Assembly: GCA_020152595.1 (NCBI GenBank)
Contig: JAIGNY010000750.1
Span: forward strand, 447,501 to 511,500
DNA from: Chiridota heheva
Taxonomy: Eukaryota; Echinodermata; Holothuroidea; Apodida; Chiridotidae
Length of the DNA stretch: 64,000 nucleotides
Direction: 5' to 3'
The notes under the pieces were generated by a model. It saw nothing but the letters and a program-made list of their open reading frames with translations. It was not told where the DNA came from and did not search any database. The translations under genes were made by a program, and so were the position numbers. Every line of letters begins with the position of its first letter. The first letter of the stretch is position 1. This document shows, one piece after another, positions 11,559 to 24,172 of this stretch.

Positions 11559-13166
11559 TTTGTATCAATTTGAGCCAATTTGTGTACATTCTTGATCAGA
11601 CAATGTATTTTGTTAGTCGCATGCATCAAGTACAAGTCCCATGTATAGCTACAGCTATAAAAAATTGTTTGAAAAAAACAAATTATACGCAACTGCGTAA
11701 GAGAACCTAAACACCAAAAGCAGGAGCGCATGAAAGCTGTTTGAGAAAACGGGATAGGAATTTTAGAGCATTCAATTTTCTTTGCTCTTAAACATGTTAT
11801 TCTTTTAATAGGAATATAGGTCTACTTTGTTGGGGCGATCTCACACACTCGTGCTTTTTTTGGCCAATGTACTAATTTCTTGACGATCTTTGTAGAAAAT
11901 ATTATGCCTTCGTAAGACCTGTTGTTCAATCATTGTCTCGAAAAACTATTTTACATGCATTCTTAAATTTTTCAAACTTTCTGCAATTGGTGAATCACAG
12001 CTTCATATGTTAGATTTTGGCTTAGTCAGATCAGGGAGTTGATTAGATTCCCTGAATCTAGTCAGACTCTTATAACATATCAAATTGTAAGGTTTTATAA
12101 GTTAAAATATCTCATACAAAAATATTCCCCATTTTCCCCCTTTTATTTCGTCTTTAACATAACAGAAAGTGCTTGACCACTGAACCTGGTCATGCACATT
12201 TCGGGAACATGTCTATTAATAGGAACATGCATAACACACGAGAACGTTGAAGTCATGCAGCCGTCATTACAGAACTCACCCCTTGAACTGTTGAACAGAA
12301 CTCCATCCAGATTTTCTGTACCTGTGGCATTTCAGTAACCGCACGTGGCGGTTTGCAATTTGCAGTTTATTTCCAAATTATTCCATTTCGTGTTTTAACA
12401 AAATTTGCCCTCTTAAGGTGTGAAATACGTGAAATTTGTTTTATTTGGACAAATTGTTAGAAGATTCAACCTTTAAACATCGAAATTGACGCTATATTTC
12501 GAATTTTCACGTAAATTCGTTTTGAAGTTAGGAATCAAGAGCAGCATTCCAATAATAAAACTTTCTCCCCGTATAAAGACAACACGAGGGGAGTTTTTAC
12601 TTGAATAATATCAATATGTGTTGTCTTTGGAGTTTTGACCATAAAGAAACTTGTAAAGTGTATTTCTTGTATATTCATAAGTAACCAATGTATAATTTCA
12701 TTGAGTCATATTCAAAGAAGCATGAGTTTATGTGTATGAATATCTCGTAATTGCTATTGCCTACCATGATCTTTGGAAAATCTTTTTTGCACTGCAGCAG
12801 CACGTGTTTGCTTTACGTAGTAAGTATGCTCGATGGTGCGTAATTCCCCTACACCTGTACACACAAAGAGTCCTTGCTCTATGCGTATATTGGACAGATG
12901 AACCGAAATGGCAAAACCGCAGGATTGTGTATCGAAATAGTATCAAGGGGAAAGGAAGGGGAGGGGGGGGGGGGAGGTTACGTTAATGGGTCGGCAAGAT
13001 TTTAAAAGTCAGTACGCTCCTGGAAATGGTGCTATTTTTACGATTTCTGCACCAAATGAAAGAATTAAATTAGTTTTCAGGGTATAAATGATCCAAGTAA
13101 GAACTCTATGATGTTCAAATACTAACGTTTGATCAAATTACAGCATTTTTTGTCGCGTTGTTTTAC
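11559..13166. other. Non-coding AT-rich DNA; short G-rich run at 12949-12977
   Basis: No gene is seen. A purine run, GGAAAGGAAGGGGA followed by 12 G and GAGG, lies near 12950-12977 and could form a G-quadruplex. Confidence 0.5.
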
Positions 13167-13305
13167 CAGACCTCCGTGGTGTAGTGCTTTGTCCTCTCAC
13201 ACACACGTCCCGGGTTTGAATCCGGTGGGTCTGCAACCAGTGAGTTCACAACTGGTTATCAAAGGCCGTGGCCGTGGATGCTTTCGGGACGTTAAACCTT
13301 GCTAT
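13167..13305 (+). mobile_element. tRNA-derived SINE, family 1, short copy
   Basis: The head at 13167-13233 keeps tRNA-like ends that pair (CAGACC with GGTCTG), an A-box like GTGGTGTAGTGC and a T-arm like CCGGGTTTGAATCCGG. The body ACAACTGGTTATCAAAGGCC is shared with the copy at 15589-15852. It ends near GGGACGTTAAACC. Confidence 0.85.
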
Positions 13306-15588
13306 GCTAAATACATGTGTAGCCGAATGATTGCGTAATACCAGGGGTAAATAACAGATCCCTGGTAATACAAATTCCTGGTAATACCAAGGATGTGTTA
13401 TTTGGGAGACTGTTCTTCGAACTGGATGAAACTGCCAGTTACATCCCGTCTGTGTTTCAAGGGGCGCTTTCTTTAAATGGATTGTTCAGATGTTACGATA
13501 AATTGTCATGGTTTTTAATTTATATACTTGAAATATTAAAAAACATTATGTTGTAAAGTATTTGAATTATCAAAATGGCTGTTTCGCGCTGAAGAGCCTA
13601 GCTGTATTGTCTATTATTTCTAATATTTTAGAAACGGTGTGGTGTACATATTAGATGGAAGTGGGAAAGGTATAGCCATGACAGTAATGAAGGCATTTTC
13701 GTGAATTTTAATTTTCCCGTGGCAAAGATATTTTTCCCAGACGCATTTCAGAAATATGTAACATTGCATTAGACTTTAACGCTAGGATCATGGGAAATAT
13801 CACACAATGGCGGCTTTCATGTAGCAAAATGTTCCTATTTTTAGGAAAATTTGTGTTCCCATTAATAGGCATGCTCCCGAACTGTTATCTGATAACTTAA
13901 TTATGATCTTATACAGGCATTGAATAAACTAATTAAAAATGCAAGTTGTTTTTACGACCAGGGATGTGTGCGACGTATTCGTCTTGTATGAAAGTTGCAG
14001 CTTTAGAGCTTGATGAAGCTGCACTTTACAAGACTACCATCATTTCTCTTTATGTTTGTTAAACTGTTGTTGAAAACATATGCAGAATGTGCACCTTAAT
14101 ACTTACGGAGTTTAGTCAGAATAGTTTAACTTACATTACACTTCAACTTATTGCAGAATATACACTCCGTAACTACTTAAGATTACACACGAGCCGGCTT
14201 ATCTGGCAGTCCAGCCCCAGTGAAGCCGCATAAGAACTAGATTGGCGTGCGACGAGACAGTCTGACAGTGTGAATTCCGCGTTGTAAGAAAAAAGTCATA
14301 TCACACCATCCGCGCTTCGGTACAACTATAGAATCACTTCTTATATACCTCTAAGGTGGCAGCACGGTTCCGAGGTCATGCTTCAATGATCATATACACG
14401 ACCGTGCTGCCAAGCCAGAGATATTCAGTAAAGCATATACTTTTACTTGTAAATTATACACGTATCATTTTCTAATCAAGGTTAGGCTACTAATCAACTG
14501 TACGACAGCGCATTCATTCAGACTAAAATTAAGGATTTTAAGTTTCTATAAAGTAATTGATTGACATCTCTAGGATTATATGACCTCGGAAGTTTGTTGC
14601 TGGAGGGTAAATTTTAAAAGTGAACTTGCATTCTATAGCTACTGCTAGGCTGTTATCAAATCGTCTACTCTAGAAGAAAACGCAACTCACGTTAACGGAA
14701 TTTTCCTTGTCGCATAGTACGCGATTGAATCATTTAGTGCGGAAATCACTCATTCTGTGGAAATCCGCCACGAGCGCATACACCGGTTAACAGTTCGCTC
14801 TGCATCGATCAGCGTTCAATGTCAATGTAGATACCTATTGTGTGTTTTTTTTAGCGAAGTCTACCATTCAGCTATAATTACTTCTCTATTAATTACATTG
14901 TCCCTGCTAATTACTCTTTATCTTTAATCAAACGTAGGCCTACTAACAGACTAAAGGATTTACCGGTTAAAGCAAACACTAGCTACCCTTTGCATTGACT
15001 GATTGACTCAACTTCAGCCGGCGTGACTGTCAAGGTGATTCGAAGTCCAGAGTACACCATACGGTTCTATAATTGACCGTTATCGGCTCGCCCCTAGTTG
15101 TTAACAATTTAATCTCATGTCTAAACACCGTTTTGATTATATTCAAACACTCAACAATGACAATAGAGAAAATTGTAGTTAAATTTAGTAGCATAGAAAA
15201 CAATGAAAATGCCGAAATTTGTTTAATCTAGTCAACGGTTCAATGATGATACAATCAGTCGTCTAAGACGATTATTATCATACATGGGCATTCTGTATAG
15301 CGAAAGAGCTTAGTAAAGCATGTGAGGTACAGCAATATAGTATCATATTGTTGGCAGGACCAGTCTTTCAAGGGCCCAATTAATTTAGGTCAAAATTCTT
15401 TTGATTATTTTAAGCTCAACATTCCTTTAGGGATTTGGGCTTATGCAATGTCTAACTTAAAAGCCAGGTTGTCGCCCGGATAACTTCGGATTTTTGCAGC
15501 GTTCATCATATCCTAAGCGTCTTTTGGTTATTTTGCTGTGTTGCTATGTTTGCCTTAAATAGATCGATATGTTGATGCAATAATAACT
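13306..15588. other. Non-coding DNA without a recognisable gene
   Basis: No exon-like frame is visible. The only structure noted is the inverted repeat at 14358-14411. Confidence 0.5.
14358..14411. repeat. Perfect 11-bp inverted repeat with a 32-base loop
   Basis: GGCAGCACGGT at 14358-14368 is the reverse complement of ACCGTGCTGCC at 14401-14411. It is GC-rich in an AT-rich setting and so would form a stable hairpin. Function is unknown; it may be a remnant of a foldback element. Confidence 0.8.
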
Positions 15589-15852
15589 TGTCTACCAACT
15601 GTGGTGTAGCGGTTATCATACCTGTCTACAGACCACGAGGTCCTGGATTCAAGCCTGGGTTGGGTAGACACGCAGTGCACCACAACTGGTTATCAAAGGC
15701 CGTGGACATTGACTTGGTTGTCGATGTTATGTCTGTCCGTATGTCGCACCTGTATTCTCGTCCGGGTCGTATTAAGCGTTTCGTGTTAGCATTGTTACTA
15801 TCATAACCGAATACGCAGGCGACGACCCCGTCATTGTAATTGTGTGTTCACT
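15589..15852 (+). mobile_element. tRNA-derived SINE, family 1, full-length copy
   Basis: The head at 15589-15670 begins TGTCTACC and ends GGTAGACA, which pair as an acceptor stem. Inside are an A-box type GTGGTGTAGCGGTTATCA and a B-box type GGATTCAAGCC. The T-arm does not pair, so this is a SINE head and not a tRNA gene. The body carries ACAACTGGTTATCAAAGGCC, and the tail matches positions 1-70. Confidence 0.9.
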
Positions 15853-18800
15853 CGTCGTCGGCATGCTATAACAGTGCACAATGTTGCGTAGTTTTAACGA
15901 ATTTTGCATTCCAAAATTCGCTAAAAAAGTTTCAATACTCGAAACGAAGATTACGACTCAGTGATACTAAGAATCTTTAAAAAAAATTGCTTACTGGGTA
16001 AAATAAGAGTGTAGAATTCGATTTTTAAAGGTTTATAGAAACAAATATGATGAATAATATGAAATTTTACGAGAGAAACAAGGAACCAAAAATGAAATAA
16101 AATGGCGTCCAGAAAACTTGGTCGCAAAACATCTTTTAGATCTTCGTCCTCAAAAGATCTTTGCAATATGTATTTTCTTTTACTTAAATCTGCAAAAAAA
16201 TTGATTTCATATTGTGGAAGAGAGTCAGGAGCTCGCTAGTTTTCAGACCAATTATTAGAAGGCCAAATCCGACGTACGTACATATCGTGCGACGCACTGT
16301 GATTGGGCGAAGTCTGTCACGTGGTTTTGTTTACAACGACAAGCAGTTAGCAGTGGAAGCGATGCACGTACACATGTGTTTTCATATTATGATCACAATA
16401 AATTGTTGGCCGTTAAATAGACATTTTATTGCGTTATCATTCCCAAATGATTTATTGTTTTCTCTTAAGATTCTACAGGCATCTCAAAAAAGCAATTTTA
16501 ACAATTACCTTACCAATTTAAGCACATATTGTACTTACGACAATGGTTTATCAAAATCACCCGTTCACCTTTGATCAACGTATTTGGGTATGCTCACATA
16601 GTCTGGGTAACTCTACTAGAGGCCGAAGTAGTAGCAGTAGACTGGGTGGAGTGGGTTTGCGACGCGGGCTGTCTGCGCCCGTACACTATGGTGTGTTGAA
16701 TTGAAAACTTCGAAACAGTCCTTTACGGAAAACTATTTTTCAGTGGTTGCGGCATACCCAAACAGTCTGACAGTGGAGGATGCCATCCATTAAAGAACAT
16801 GAAAAATTAAGCACTTCTTTGCTACAACTTTGTCATTGTAGTTTGTAAACTTATCTCAAGAACGTTCCACAAAATACCCAGGTCTTGGTTTCTAATGGTG
16901 CCACATAACACCTCCCCCTCCCCCTCTCCAAACAAACCAACCATGTTTTCCCCCTACCAACTAAAATTTAGCCGGCTATGCTGACACATCATATCGTTTC
17001 AAAATAAAGTTTGGGAATCATATTCATCACAGATTCATACCCAAATAAAAGTAACAAGGATAATGAACGTCATGGCAAACATATTTTTTGACAAATGACA
17101 CGGCTATGATTATAACAAGAAAATAAGATAAGACAATTTTCTTTGTTTTTTTATATTTTTCTCAGCCATTCATGGTACATAAACAATTCCACAGACATAA
17201 AAATGAATATATTTATACCATAAATTACCACAGCTAATATTCAACCCAGCACTTCCTAATAATAAACATGGTTAACCAACATGCCCATCAAGCTCTAGTT
17301 AACCTGCATATGAGAATCAAGAAACAGCCACTTGTTAATATTTTTTGGTAAATACACAGGCTGCTGCAGCAAATGAAATTTGTTCCTTGCTGACACCCTG
17401 ACACCCCGTTGAGGTCCGCTTGATGGGTCTTTCTTAGGTCAGGGTATGTTTTTTTTATGACTTCCATACATATTTCCGAAATAAAACAAGGAATTGTAAC
17501 AGAAAAGAAGATATGGAAGTCATGAGCAAAAATGACGAAAACAATTGATTTCTCGATACTTAAATTATTGTTTGAAAAAATTCAATTTACGGGATACCTA
17601 GCCTACTAGTAGGGTTTGTACTTCACCAGAAGAAGAAGAAGAATTTATGTCTTTCTACAAAAACTGAATACTTACTTATCTGTATGCACGTCCTTCATTC
17701 ATTTCATGGATTTATTTTTCTTAGTTTATATTCTAAAGTAATTTTTTTAAATTGAATTGATAAACAACTCCACCACTACTAAAAACACAATACCGTATAA
17801 GTTACTATTTAGCTTTCATTACAAATTTAATACTTTACAAATGGAAGAACAGGCCCAACATAAGCCTTTATTAATCAATTCGTACGCAGTAGGCTTGCAG
17901 TAGCTCCAGCTAATAGTTTACGTCACTAGGCCTAACCCTTACTATACTATGCTAAAGTTTTAATAATGCCGTGTCTTAAATCAATGATTAAACTACCTCG
18001 CAAGTTACGTAGAATATGCTTTTGATGTACGACGTGGGCTTTTATATAGCGATCATTTCAGATCAACCCTTTACATGCTTCAAAAAATATCAAATCTTTA
18101 CCCACTTCAACTGCAAAGTATTGCCCTTAATCGTCACCCGTCCCACACAAATTTTATATGAGCAGAAAGCTTACAGCTTCGTCTACCGATTCTTATTTAT
18201 TTGTTGATATCTTTAGGGGCCCTTGTGGGGTCCAGGGGCAATACTTGAGTCATAATATCATCCATGAATGAATGCCCGATAGCGCCAGGTTCTTAATAGA
18301 TGCATGTTCTCTATGCCATCTCGAAATCCGAAATATCATTCCCCCGTACATATAGCATAGCAGGGGAGGGGAGGGGGGAGGGGGTGGGGGCTGTCCTGGC
18401 ATTTTCAAGCTTGAGATATTTTGACATTTTAGACATGGGGTGGGGGGGGGGACGTTCCCCCATGACAGCGCCACTGATCACAATGATATTAAAAGCTCCC
18501 GCTTGCATTTCCCAAAAATAAAATAAACATCAAACATGTATTATTTTCCTACTCGAATTAACTACCCACCAATAAAAACAGGCTTGTAATCACCCAAAAT
18601 ATATGTTAAGCTACTACATCATTGATGTTCTAGTTTTGTTTAATGATCTTCGCGAGGAGATTTCGCAACAACCTTATAGTGGGTTAATAACAACAACGTG
18701 ATAACTGCCGTAGGCGTAGCCAGACTTTTTTGCAGGGAGTGGGTGAAGTGGGGGTGAAAAACCATACAAAAATTCCAAGTCCAAATTACTAACCCCCCCC

Positions 18801-18903
18801 CCCTCCCCCTCCCCTCTGTTGTTAAATGTTTTGAGGAAAGCGTCAATATACCATTCAAATACGAAATTTTGGAGTAAAATGTCGGATATATTCCGCAAAA
18901 ACT
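15853..18903. other. Gene-free AT-rich DNA with two G-runs
   Basis: No family-like frame is visible; the 120-codon frame at 16212-16574 looks random. G-rich runs at 18362-18390 and 18436-18452, and a C/T tract at 18791-18817, could form G-quadruplexes on one or the other strand. Confidence 0.5.
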
Positions 18904-19471
18904 TAAAGGATCAGTTTAGTGATCAGGCACGTTTATCTAATATGAAAAGAGGACTTTAAAAGAACATAAATGGAGGAAATATTTAAGTTTAAAATTTAGT
19001 ATTATATGTGTAGAAACGTTCAGACTAGTTTTGACGTCACAACCTCAGATTCCTTAGTCTTTATTTATTCTATCATATTCTGTTCTTCGATTTTGCGGCT
19101 TAAAATCCATTGGACATATCAGGAAAGAAGTAAAACAGAATCTAGTAAGGGTAATTATAATTTACCACCAGACTGCCTTGAAAAAGAAAAAGAATTAAAA
19201 GAGAAAAAAGAATTCAAATAGTACAAAAATTAAATACATTTCTTGAAGACACATTAAGAGAACAATTGTTAAGACATCCTTCCATAGTAGATATACACCA
19301 GTCACTCCTACACAGATAAGACATAGCTTTAAGTTTAAATATCATCTGAACGGTAAGCATTTAACGAAATAAGATATTGAAGTACTAGTAATCTCTTAAC
19401 CATTTTGTTTCTTTTGAAGTCCTCTTTCACATATGATGCACTTGCTTGACCCCTGAACTAGTTCTTTAAGA
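18904..19471. mobile_element. Foldback MITE, copy 1 (long terminal inverted repeats)
   Basis: The left end TTAAAGGATCAGTTTAGTG and the right end CCCTGAACTAGTTCTTTAA are inverted copies, extending inward through AAAAGAGGACTTTAAAAG on the left and TTTTGAAGTCCTCTTTCA on the right. TTAA occurs at both ends. No transposase is encoded. Other copies lie at 20120, 40421 and 61345. Confidence 0.75.
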
Positions 19472-20119
19472 GATTTAATCGGATATTTTGAAGAAAAACT
19501 TCAGACATTCTTGGGGGAAAGAAGGATATTTTGATCAAAGAATTATTTTGAGGAATATGTCGGATATATAAAGAGAAAATTATAAGAGATTTTGAAGGAA
19601 AAGTCGGATATTTGGTAATTCTAGACCTAACTTATCTAAAGATTCAGTTTTCGCGAAATTTGTAATATTTTTCTTCAAGATTGCCAACTGCGCTAAGACC
19701 GATTGCTCTCATCAGGATTACAAACAAAACTGTCGGAAGGACAGTATGCTCGATTATTTAAAGCTAGCATAGACAATGGGCTTGTTGATGGACGTATATG
19801 CCGGTAATGGGGCTAGTAGGGGAAGTTATTTTAAATTACATGAACTTTTGAAGGATGCACTTACTTTTCCCCCTTTCTTTAGATGTTCACATTTTACTGC
19901 AAGCCTCAAAATATCTTTGAGTTGTATCAGACATTTTAGGTGAGGTTACTATACCTCACCCAGTAGCTCAGAAAACATGAAAAAATCTTTATAAATGAAA
20001 CATCTCTTTTCATTATATCCATGATTGAGTCGCAAAGAAAGGAGAGATTAAAGTATTAACAATGCATCCTTGCGGCATGATGCATTTATTCCTTTAGTCA
20101 ACTACCCTCTCTATTCATC

Positions 20120-20450
20120 TTAAAGGATTACTTCAGTAGTCAAGCTAATTTTCCTTATATGAAAGAGCACTAAGAAAAAAGAAACAAAAAATGGTGAAAG
20201 AAGCAAATTATTAATCCAATAAGGAGATATTAAGTCAAAAGTTTTGTCTCATTTGTTAAGAAACGACTAAAATCTGACTACTATATAGTTGTGACATCAC
20301 ATCCTGCTCAGTCTTTATGTATTCTCATTTTCTTGTCCCTGTGATTGTGCAGATTCAAACTATTGGATACGCCAGGAAAGTACTTGAGAAGAATCTAGTT
20401 CAAGCTAATTATATTTTACCAGCTAAAAAAGTTGAGGGAAAATTGTTAGG
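20120..20450 (+). mobile_element. Foldback MITE, copy 2 (left part only)
   Basis: The left end TTAAAGGATTACTTCAGTAG and the following TATATGAAAGAGCACT and GTTGTGACATCACA segments match the other copies. The right terminal repeat is missing; the sequence runs straight into the satellite at about 20451. Confidence 0.75.
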
Positions 20451-22890
20451 CAAATAACCTAATTAATATGCACAATACATCTCACCATTAAGTATAGACA
20501 ATGCTCTTCACATATATGATAATTTGTGTGAACAAAATTCCTTCTCCCGCTTTAATTTAAGACATATCATAGATACAAATATTTTCATTTTTTTTAAATA
20601 AGCTAATTAGTATGAACACATAGAACCTCCCCCCTCCCAATAATGCTTATTTCAACAATACCCATGTCCTCTAACCCTGTGCCAAGAGTTACATGAATGT
20701 GCACCATTCATAACTTAACTTATGCGCTCATGAATGTAAACATTTTGTACGAAAGTCTATTTTTATGCAAATAACCTAATCAATATGCACACTTCACCTC
20801 ACCATTAAGTGTAGACATGAATGTGCAAACAAAATCCTCACATCCACTGTAATTTAGGAGATATCATAGATACAAATATTTTCATTGCTATTCAAATAAG
20901 CTAATTAGTATGCACACGCAACCCATAATCATGCTCACTTGAACAGTATACCTATGTCATACAACCCCTAATCATGCTCACTTGAACAGTACCCCTAGGA
21001 TAAGTTACATGAATGTACACCTTTCATAAGTTAAGTTATGAAAACTTTAACCAAAACTTTAACCTGACAAATATTTTCATTGTTATGCAAATAAGCTAAT
21101 TATTATGCACACACAACCTCCCAACTCCCAATTATGCCCATTTGAACAGTGCCCATGTCCTCTACCTCTATGCCAAGTCATATTAATGTACACCATTCAT
21201 AAGTTATGAAAACTTTAACCTTTAACCAAAAACTTTACCTAAACTTTAACCAAAGCTTTAACTTGACAAATGTTTTTATTGTTATCCAAATAAGCTAATT
21301 ATTATGTACACACAACCCCTCCCCCTCCCCCTAATTATGCCCATTTGAACAGTGCCCATGTCCTCTACCCCTATGCCAAGTCACATTAATGTACACCATT
21401 CATAAGTTATGAAATTTTTAACCTTTCACCAAAAACTTTACCAAAACTTCAACCAAAGCTTTAACCTGACAAATATTTTCATTGTTATGCAAATAAGCTA
21501 ATTAGTATGCACACACAACCCTTCAATCATGCTCATTTGATAAGTACCCATGTCCTTTACCCCTACGCCAAGTCACATGAATGTACACCATTAATAACTT
21601 AAGTTATGAAAACTGTAACCAAAACTTTAACCTGACAAACATTTTCATTGTTATGCAAATAAGCCAATTATTATGCACACACAACCTCCCCCAACCCCCA
21701 TTCATGCCCAATTGAACAGTGCCCATGTCCTCTACCTCTATGCCAAGTCACATTAATGTACACCATTAATAAGTTATGAAAACTTTAAATGTTAACCAAA
21801 CAATTTACCAAAACTTTAACCAAAGCTTTAACTTAACAAATATTTTCATTGTAATGCAAGTAAGCTTATTATTATGCACACGAAACCCCCTCCATCATGC
21901 CCATTTGAACAGTGCCCATGTCCTCTACCCCTATGCCAAGTCACGTTAATGTACACCATTCATAAGTTATGAAAACTTTAACCTTTAGCCAAAACCTTTA
22001 ACCAAAGCTTTAACCTGACAAATATTTTCATTGCTATGCAAATAAGCTAATTAGTATGCACACACAACCCTTTAATCATGCTTATTTGATAAGTACCCAT
22101 GTCCTCTACCCCTACGCCAAGTCACATGATTGTACACCATTAATAACTTAAGTTATGAAAACTTTAACCAAAACTTTAAGCTGACAAATATTTTCATTCT
22201 TATGCAAATAAACCAATTATTATGCACACACAACCTCCCCCAACTCCCATTCATGCCCAATTGAACAGTGCCCATGTCCTCTACCTCTATGCCAGGTCAC
22301 ATTAATGTACACCATTAATAAGTTATGAAAACTTTAAATTTTAACCAAAAAATTTACCAAAACTTTAACCAAAGCTTTAACTTAACAAATATTTTCATTG
22401 TTATGCAAGTAAGCTAATTATTATTCACACGCATTCCCCCCCCCCCAATTATGCCCATTTGAACAGTGCCCATGTCCTTTACCCCTATGCAAAGTCACGT
22501 TAATGTACACCATTCATAAGTTATGAAAACTTTAACCTTTAACCAAAAACTTCAACCAAAGCTTTAACCTCACAAATACTTTCATTGTTATGCAAATAAG
22601 CTAATTAGTATGCACACAACCCCTCCTCCCAATTATGCCCATTTGAAAAGTGCCCATGTCCTCTACCCCTATGCCAAGTCACATTAATGTACACCATTCA
22701 TAAGCTATAAAAACTTTAACCTTTAACCAAAGCTTTAACCTGACAAATATTTTCATTGTTATATAAATAAGCTAATTAGTATGCACACACAACACTTCAG
22801 TCATGCTCATTTGATAAGTACCCATGTCCTCTACCCCTACGCCAAGTCACATGAATGTACACCATTAATAACTTAAGTCATAAAAACTTT
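20451..22890. repeat. Satellite of about 165-205-bp units with a three-unit higher-order repeat of about 550 bp
   Basis: About 13 units share AAATAAGCTAATTAGTATGC, CCCATGTCCTCTACCCC, AATGTACACCATTCATAAG and runs of ACTTTAACC. Starts of the AAATAAGCTAATTA word lie near 20892, 21085, 21288, 21493, 21656, 21858, 22040, 22205, 22410, 22595 and 22768. The triplet beginning at 21493 (163, 202 and 182 bp) is repeated from 22040 (165, 205 and 185 bp), including shared small variants such as AAATTTACC-type segments. No coding potential. Confidence 0.9.
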
Positions 22891-23020
22891 GACCGGACGC
22901 CGACGTCGACGTCGACGTCGACACCGACGTCGACGCCGACGCCGTCGCGACGCCGACGCCGGGTGTAGTAGAATAGCTCTACTATTTTTCAAATAGTCGA
23001 GCTAAAGACGTACTGATTTT
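22891..23020 (+). repeat. CpG-dense (GACGCC/GACGTC)n block and terminal hairpin at the satellite's edge
   Basis: At 22891-22961 a block built of GACGCC and GACGTC words interrupts the AT-rich satellite. Directly after it, TAGCTCTACTATT pairs with AATAGTCGAGCTA (one mismatch) around a TTTCA loop at about 22974-23004. The satellite stops here. The layout looks like the end of a mobile element that carries internal tandem repeats; the class is undetermined. Confidence 0.65.
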
Positions 23021-23765
23021 CTATTTTGCACATTAGAATTTGCACAAATATTTCAAATCCCCCACCCCGACCCCCCATTAGCTATACGCCACTGTTTGTA
23101 ATTGTGCATCCAAAGTGGGTGTTCAATTATAAACTATTGACACGAGGTTTTCACCCCGTGCTTTTAGAGAATTGATCCGAGAACCAGCTGGGGTGAAGAA
23201 GCCCAAAGGGACCGCCAATTTACCGAGGAAAGGTTAACGCCATCCAACCATTGGTCAGTTTTTCGAAAATATACTGAGTATATACGATATCGTTCTAAAT
23301 ACATGGGGAAAATTGTTGTTAAGACTAAAACCTAGATCGTCATAGAGCTCAGTCGTACCATCAACCGACTGAGCCACGTTTGTTTGCTTTACAGACTACT
23401 TTGTTTTGTTTCCAAACAATCTAAACCCCGAACTACGAACCTGAACAAACCATTGCTTATGACCAATTGTGTCTTTCCACGAGTCCATCCAAGCACCGTG
23501 GCCACTCAGTGTTCTTTCTTGTGTCACATTTAGGTTGGTCTGGATGGTGGGAAGTTCCAAGAAGGGGTAAACGAGAGGGGAATGAAAAAAATATTACCTA
23601 GAACAAGCTTCGAAAGGGGAACTACTGAAAAATATACTCAGCACATAAAAGTAATAAATGATCGTCTTAAGCAAACTAATTTGAATTTAAAATTATTATA
23701 GACTAGGAAGTTTTTTTTCTTTCTTCTCTTCCCAATGCATCAGCTTTGTTCATCAAAAGTTAATA
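23021..23765. other. Non-coding DNA between two tandem arrays
   Basis: No gene, splice-site pair or known repeat is recognised. Confidence 0.5.
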
Positions 23766-24172
23766 ACTCTAGAACTCACTTGAATATAATATATAGTCAA
23801 ACTCTATAACTCACTTGAAGATAGTATAGAGTCAAACTCTAGAACTCACTTGAAGATAGTATAGAGTCAAACTCTAGAACTTACTTGAAGATAGTATAGA
23901 GTCACTCTATAACTCACTTGAAGATAGTATAGAGTCAAACTCTAGGACTCACTTTAAGATATTATAGAGTTACTCTATAACTCACTTGAAGATAGAATAG
24001 AGTCACTCTATAACCCACTTGAAGATAGTATAGAGTCAAACTCTAGAATTCACTTGAATATAGAATAGAGTCAAACTCTAGAACTCACTTGAAGATAGTA
24101 TAGAGTCAAACTCTACAACTCACTTGAAGATAGTATAGAGTTAAACTCTAGAACTCACTTGATGATAGTATA
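23766..24172. repeat. Minisatellite of about 31-36 bp
   Basis: About 12 units of the type AACTCACTTGAAGATAGTAT followed by AGAGTCAAACTCTAG. Shorter units drop CAAACT, giving AGAGTCACTCTATAAC. Each unit contains a small palindrome (GAGTCAAACTC). Confidence 0.9.

Noticed and set aside
15589-15670. Possible tRNA gene with pairing ends
   Set aside because: The acceptor-like ends pair, but the T-arm does not, and a SINE body with a second copy at 13167 follows.
16212-16574. 120-codon plus-strand open frame
   Set aside because: No family resemblance, no splice sites or start context worth noting, ordinary AT-rich composition.
20451-22890. CRISPR-like array
   Set aside because: Units are far too long and vary along their whole length; there are no unique spacers between constant repeats, and the DNA is animal.
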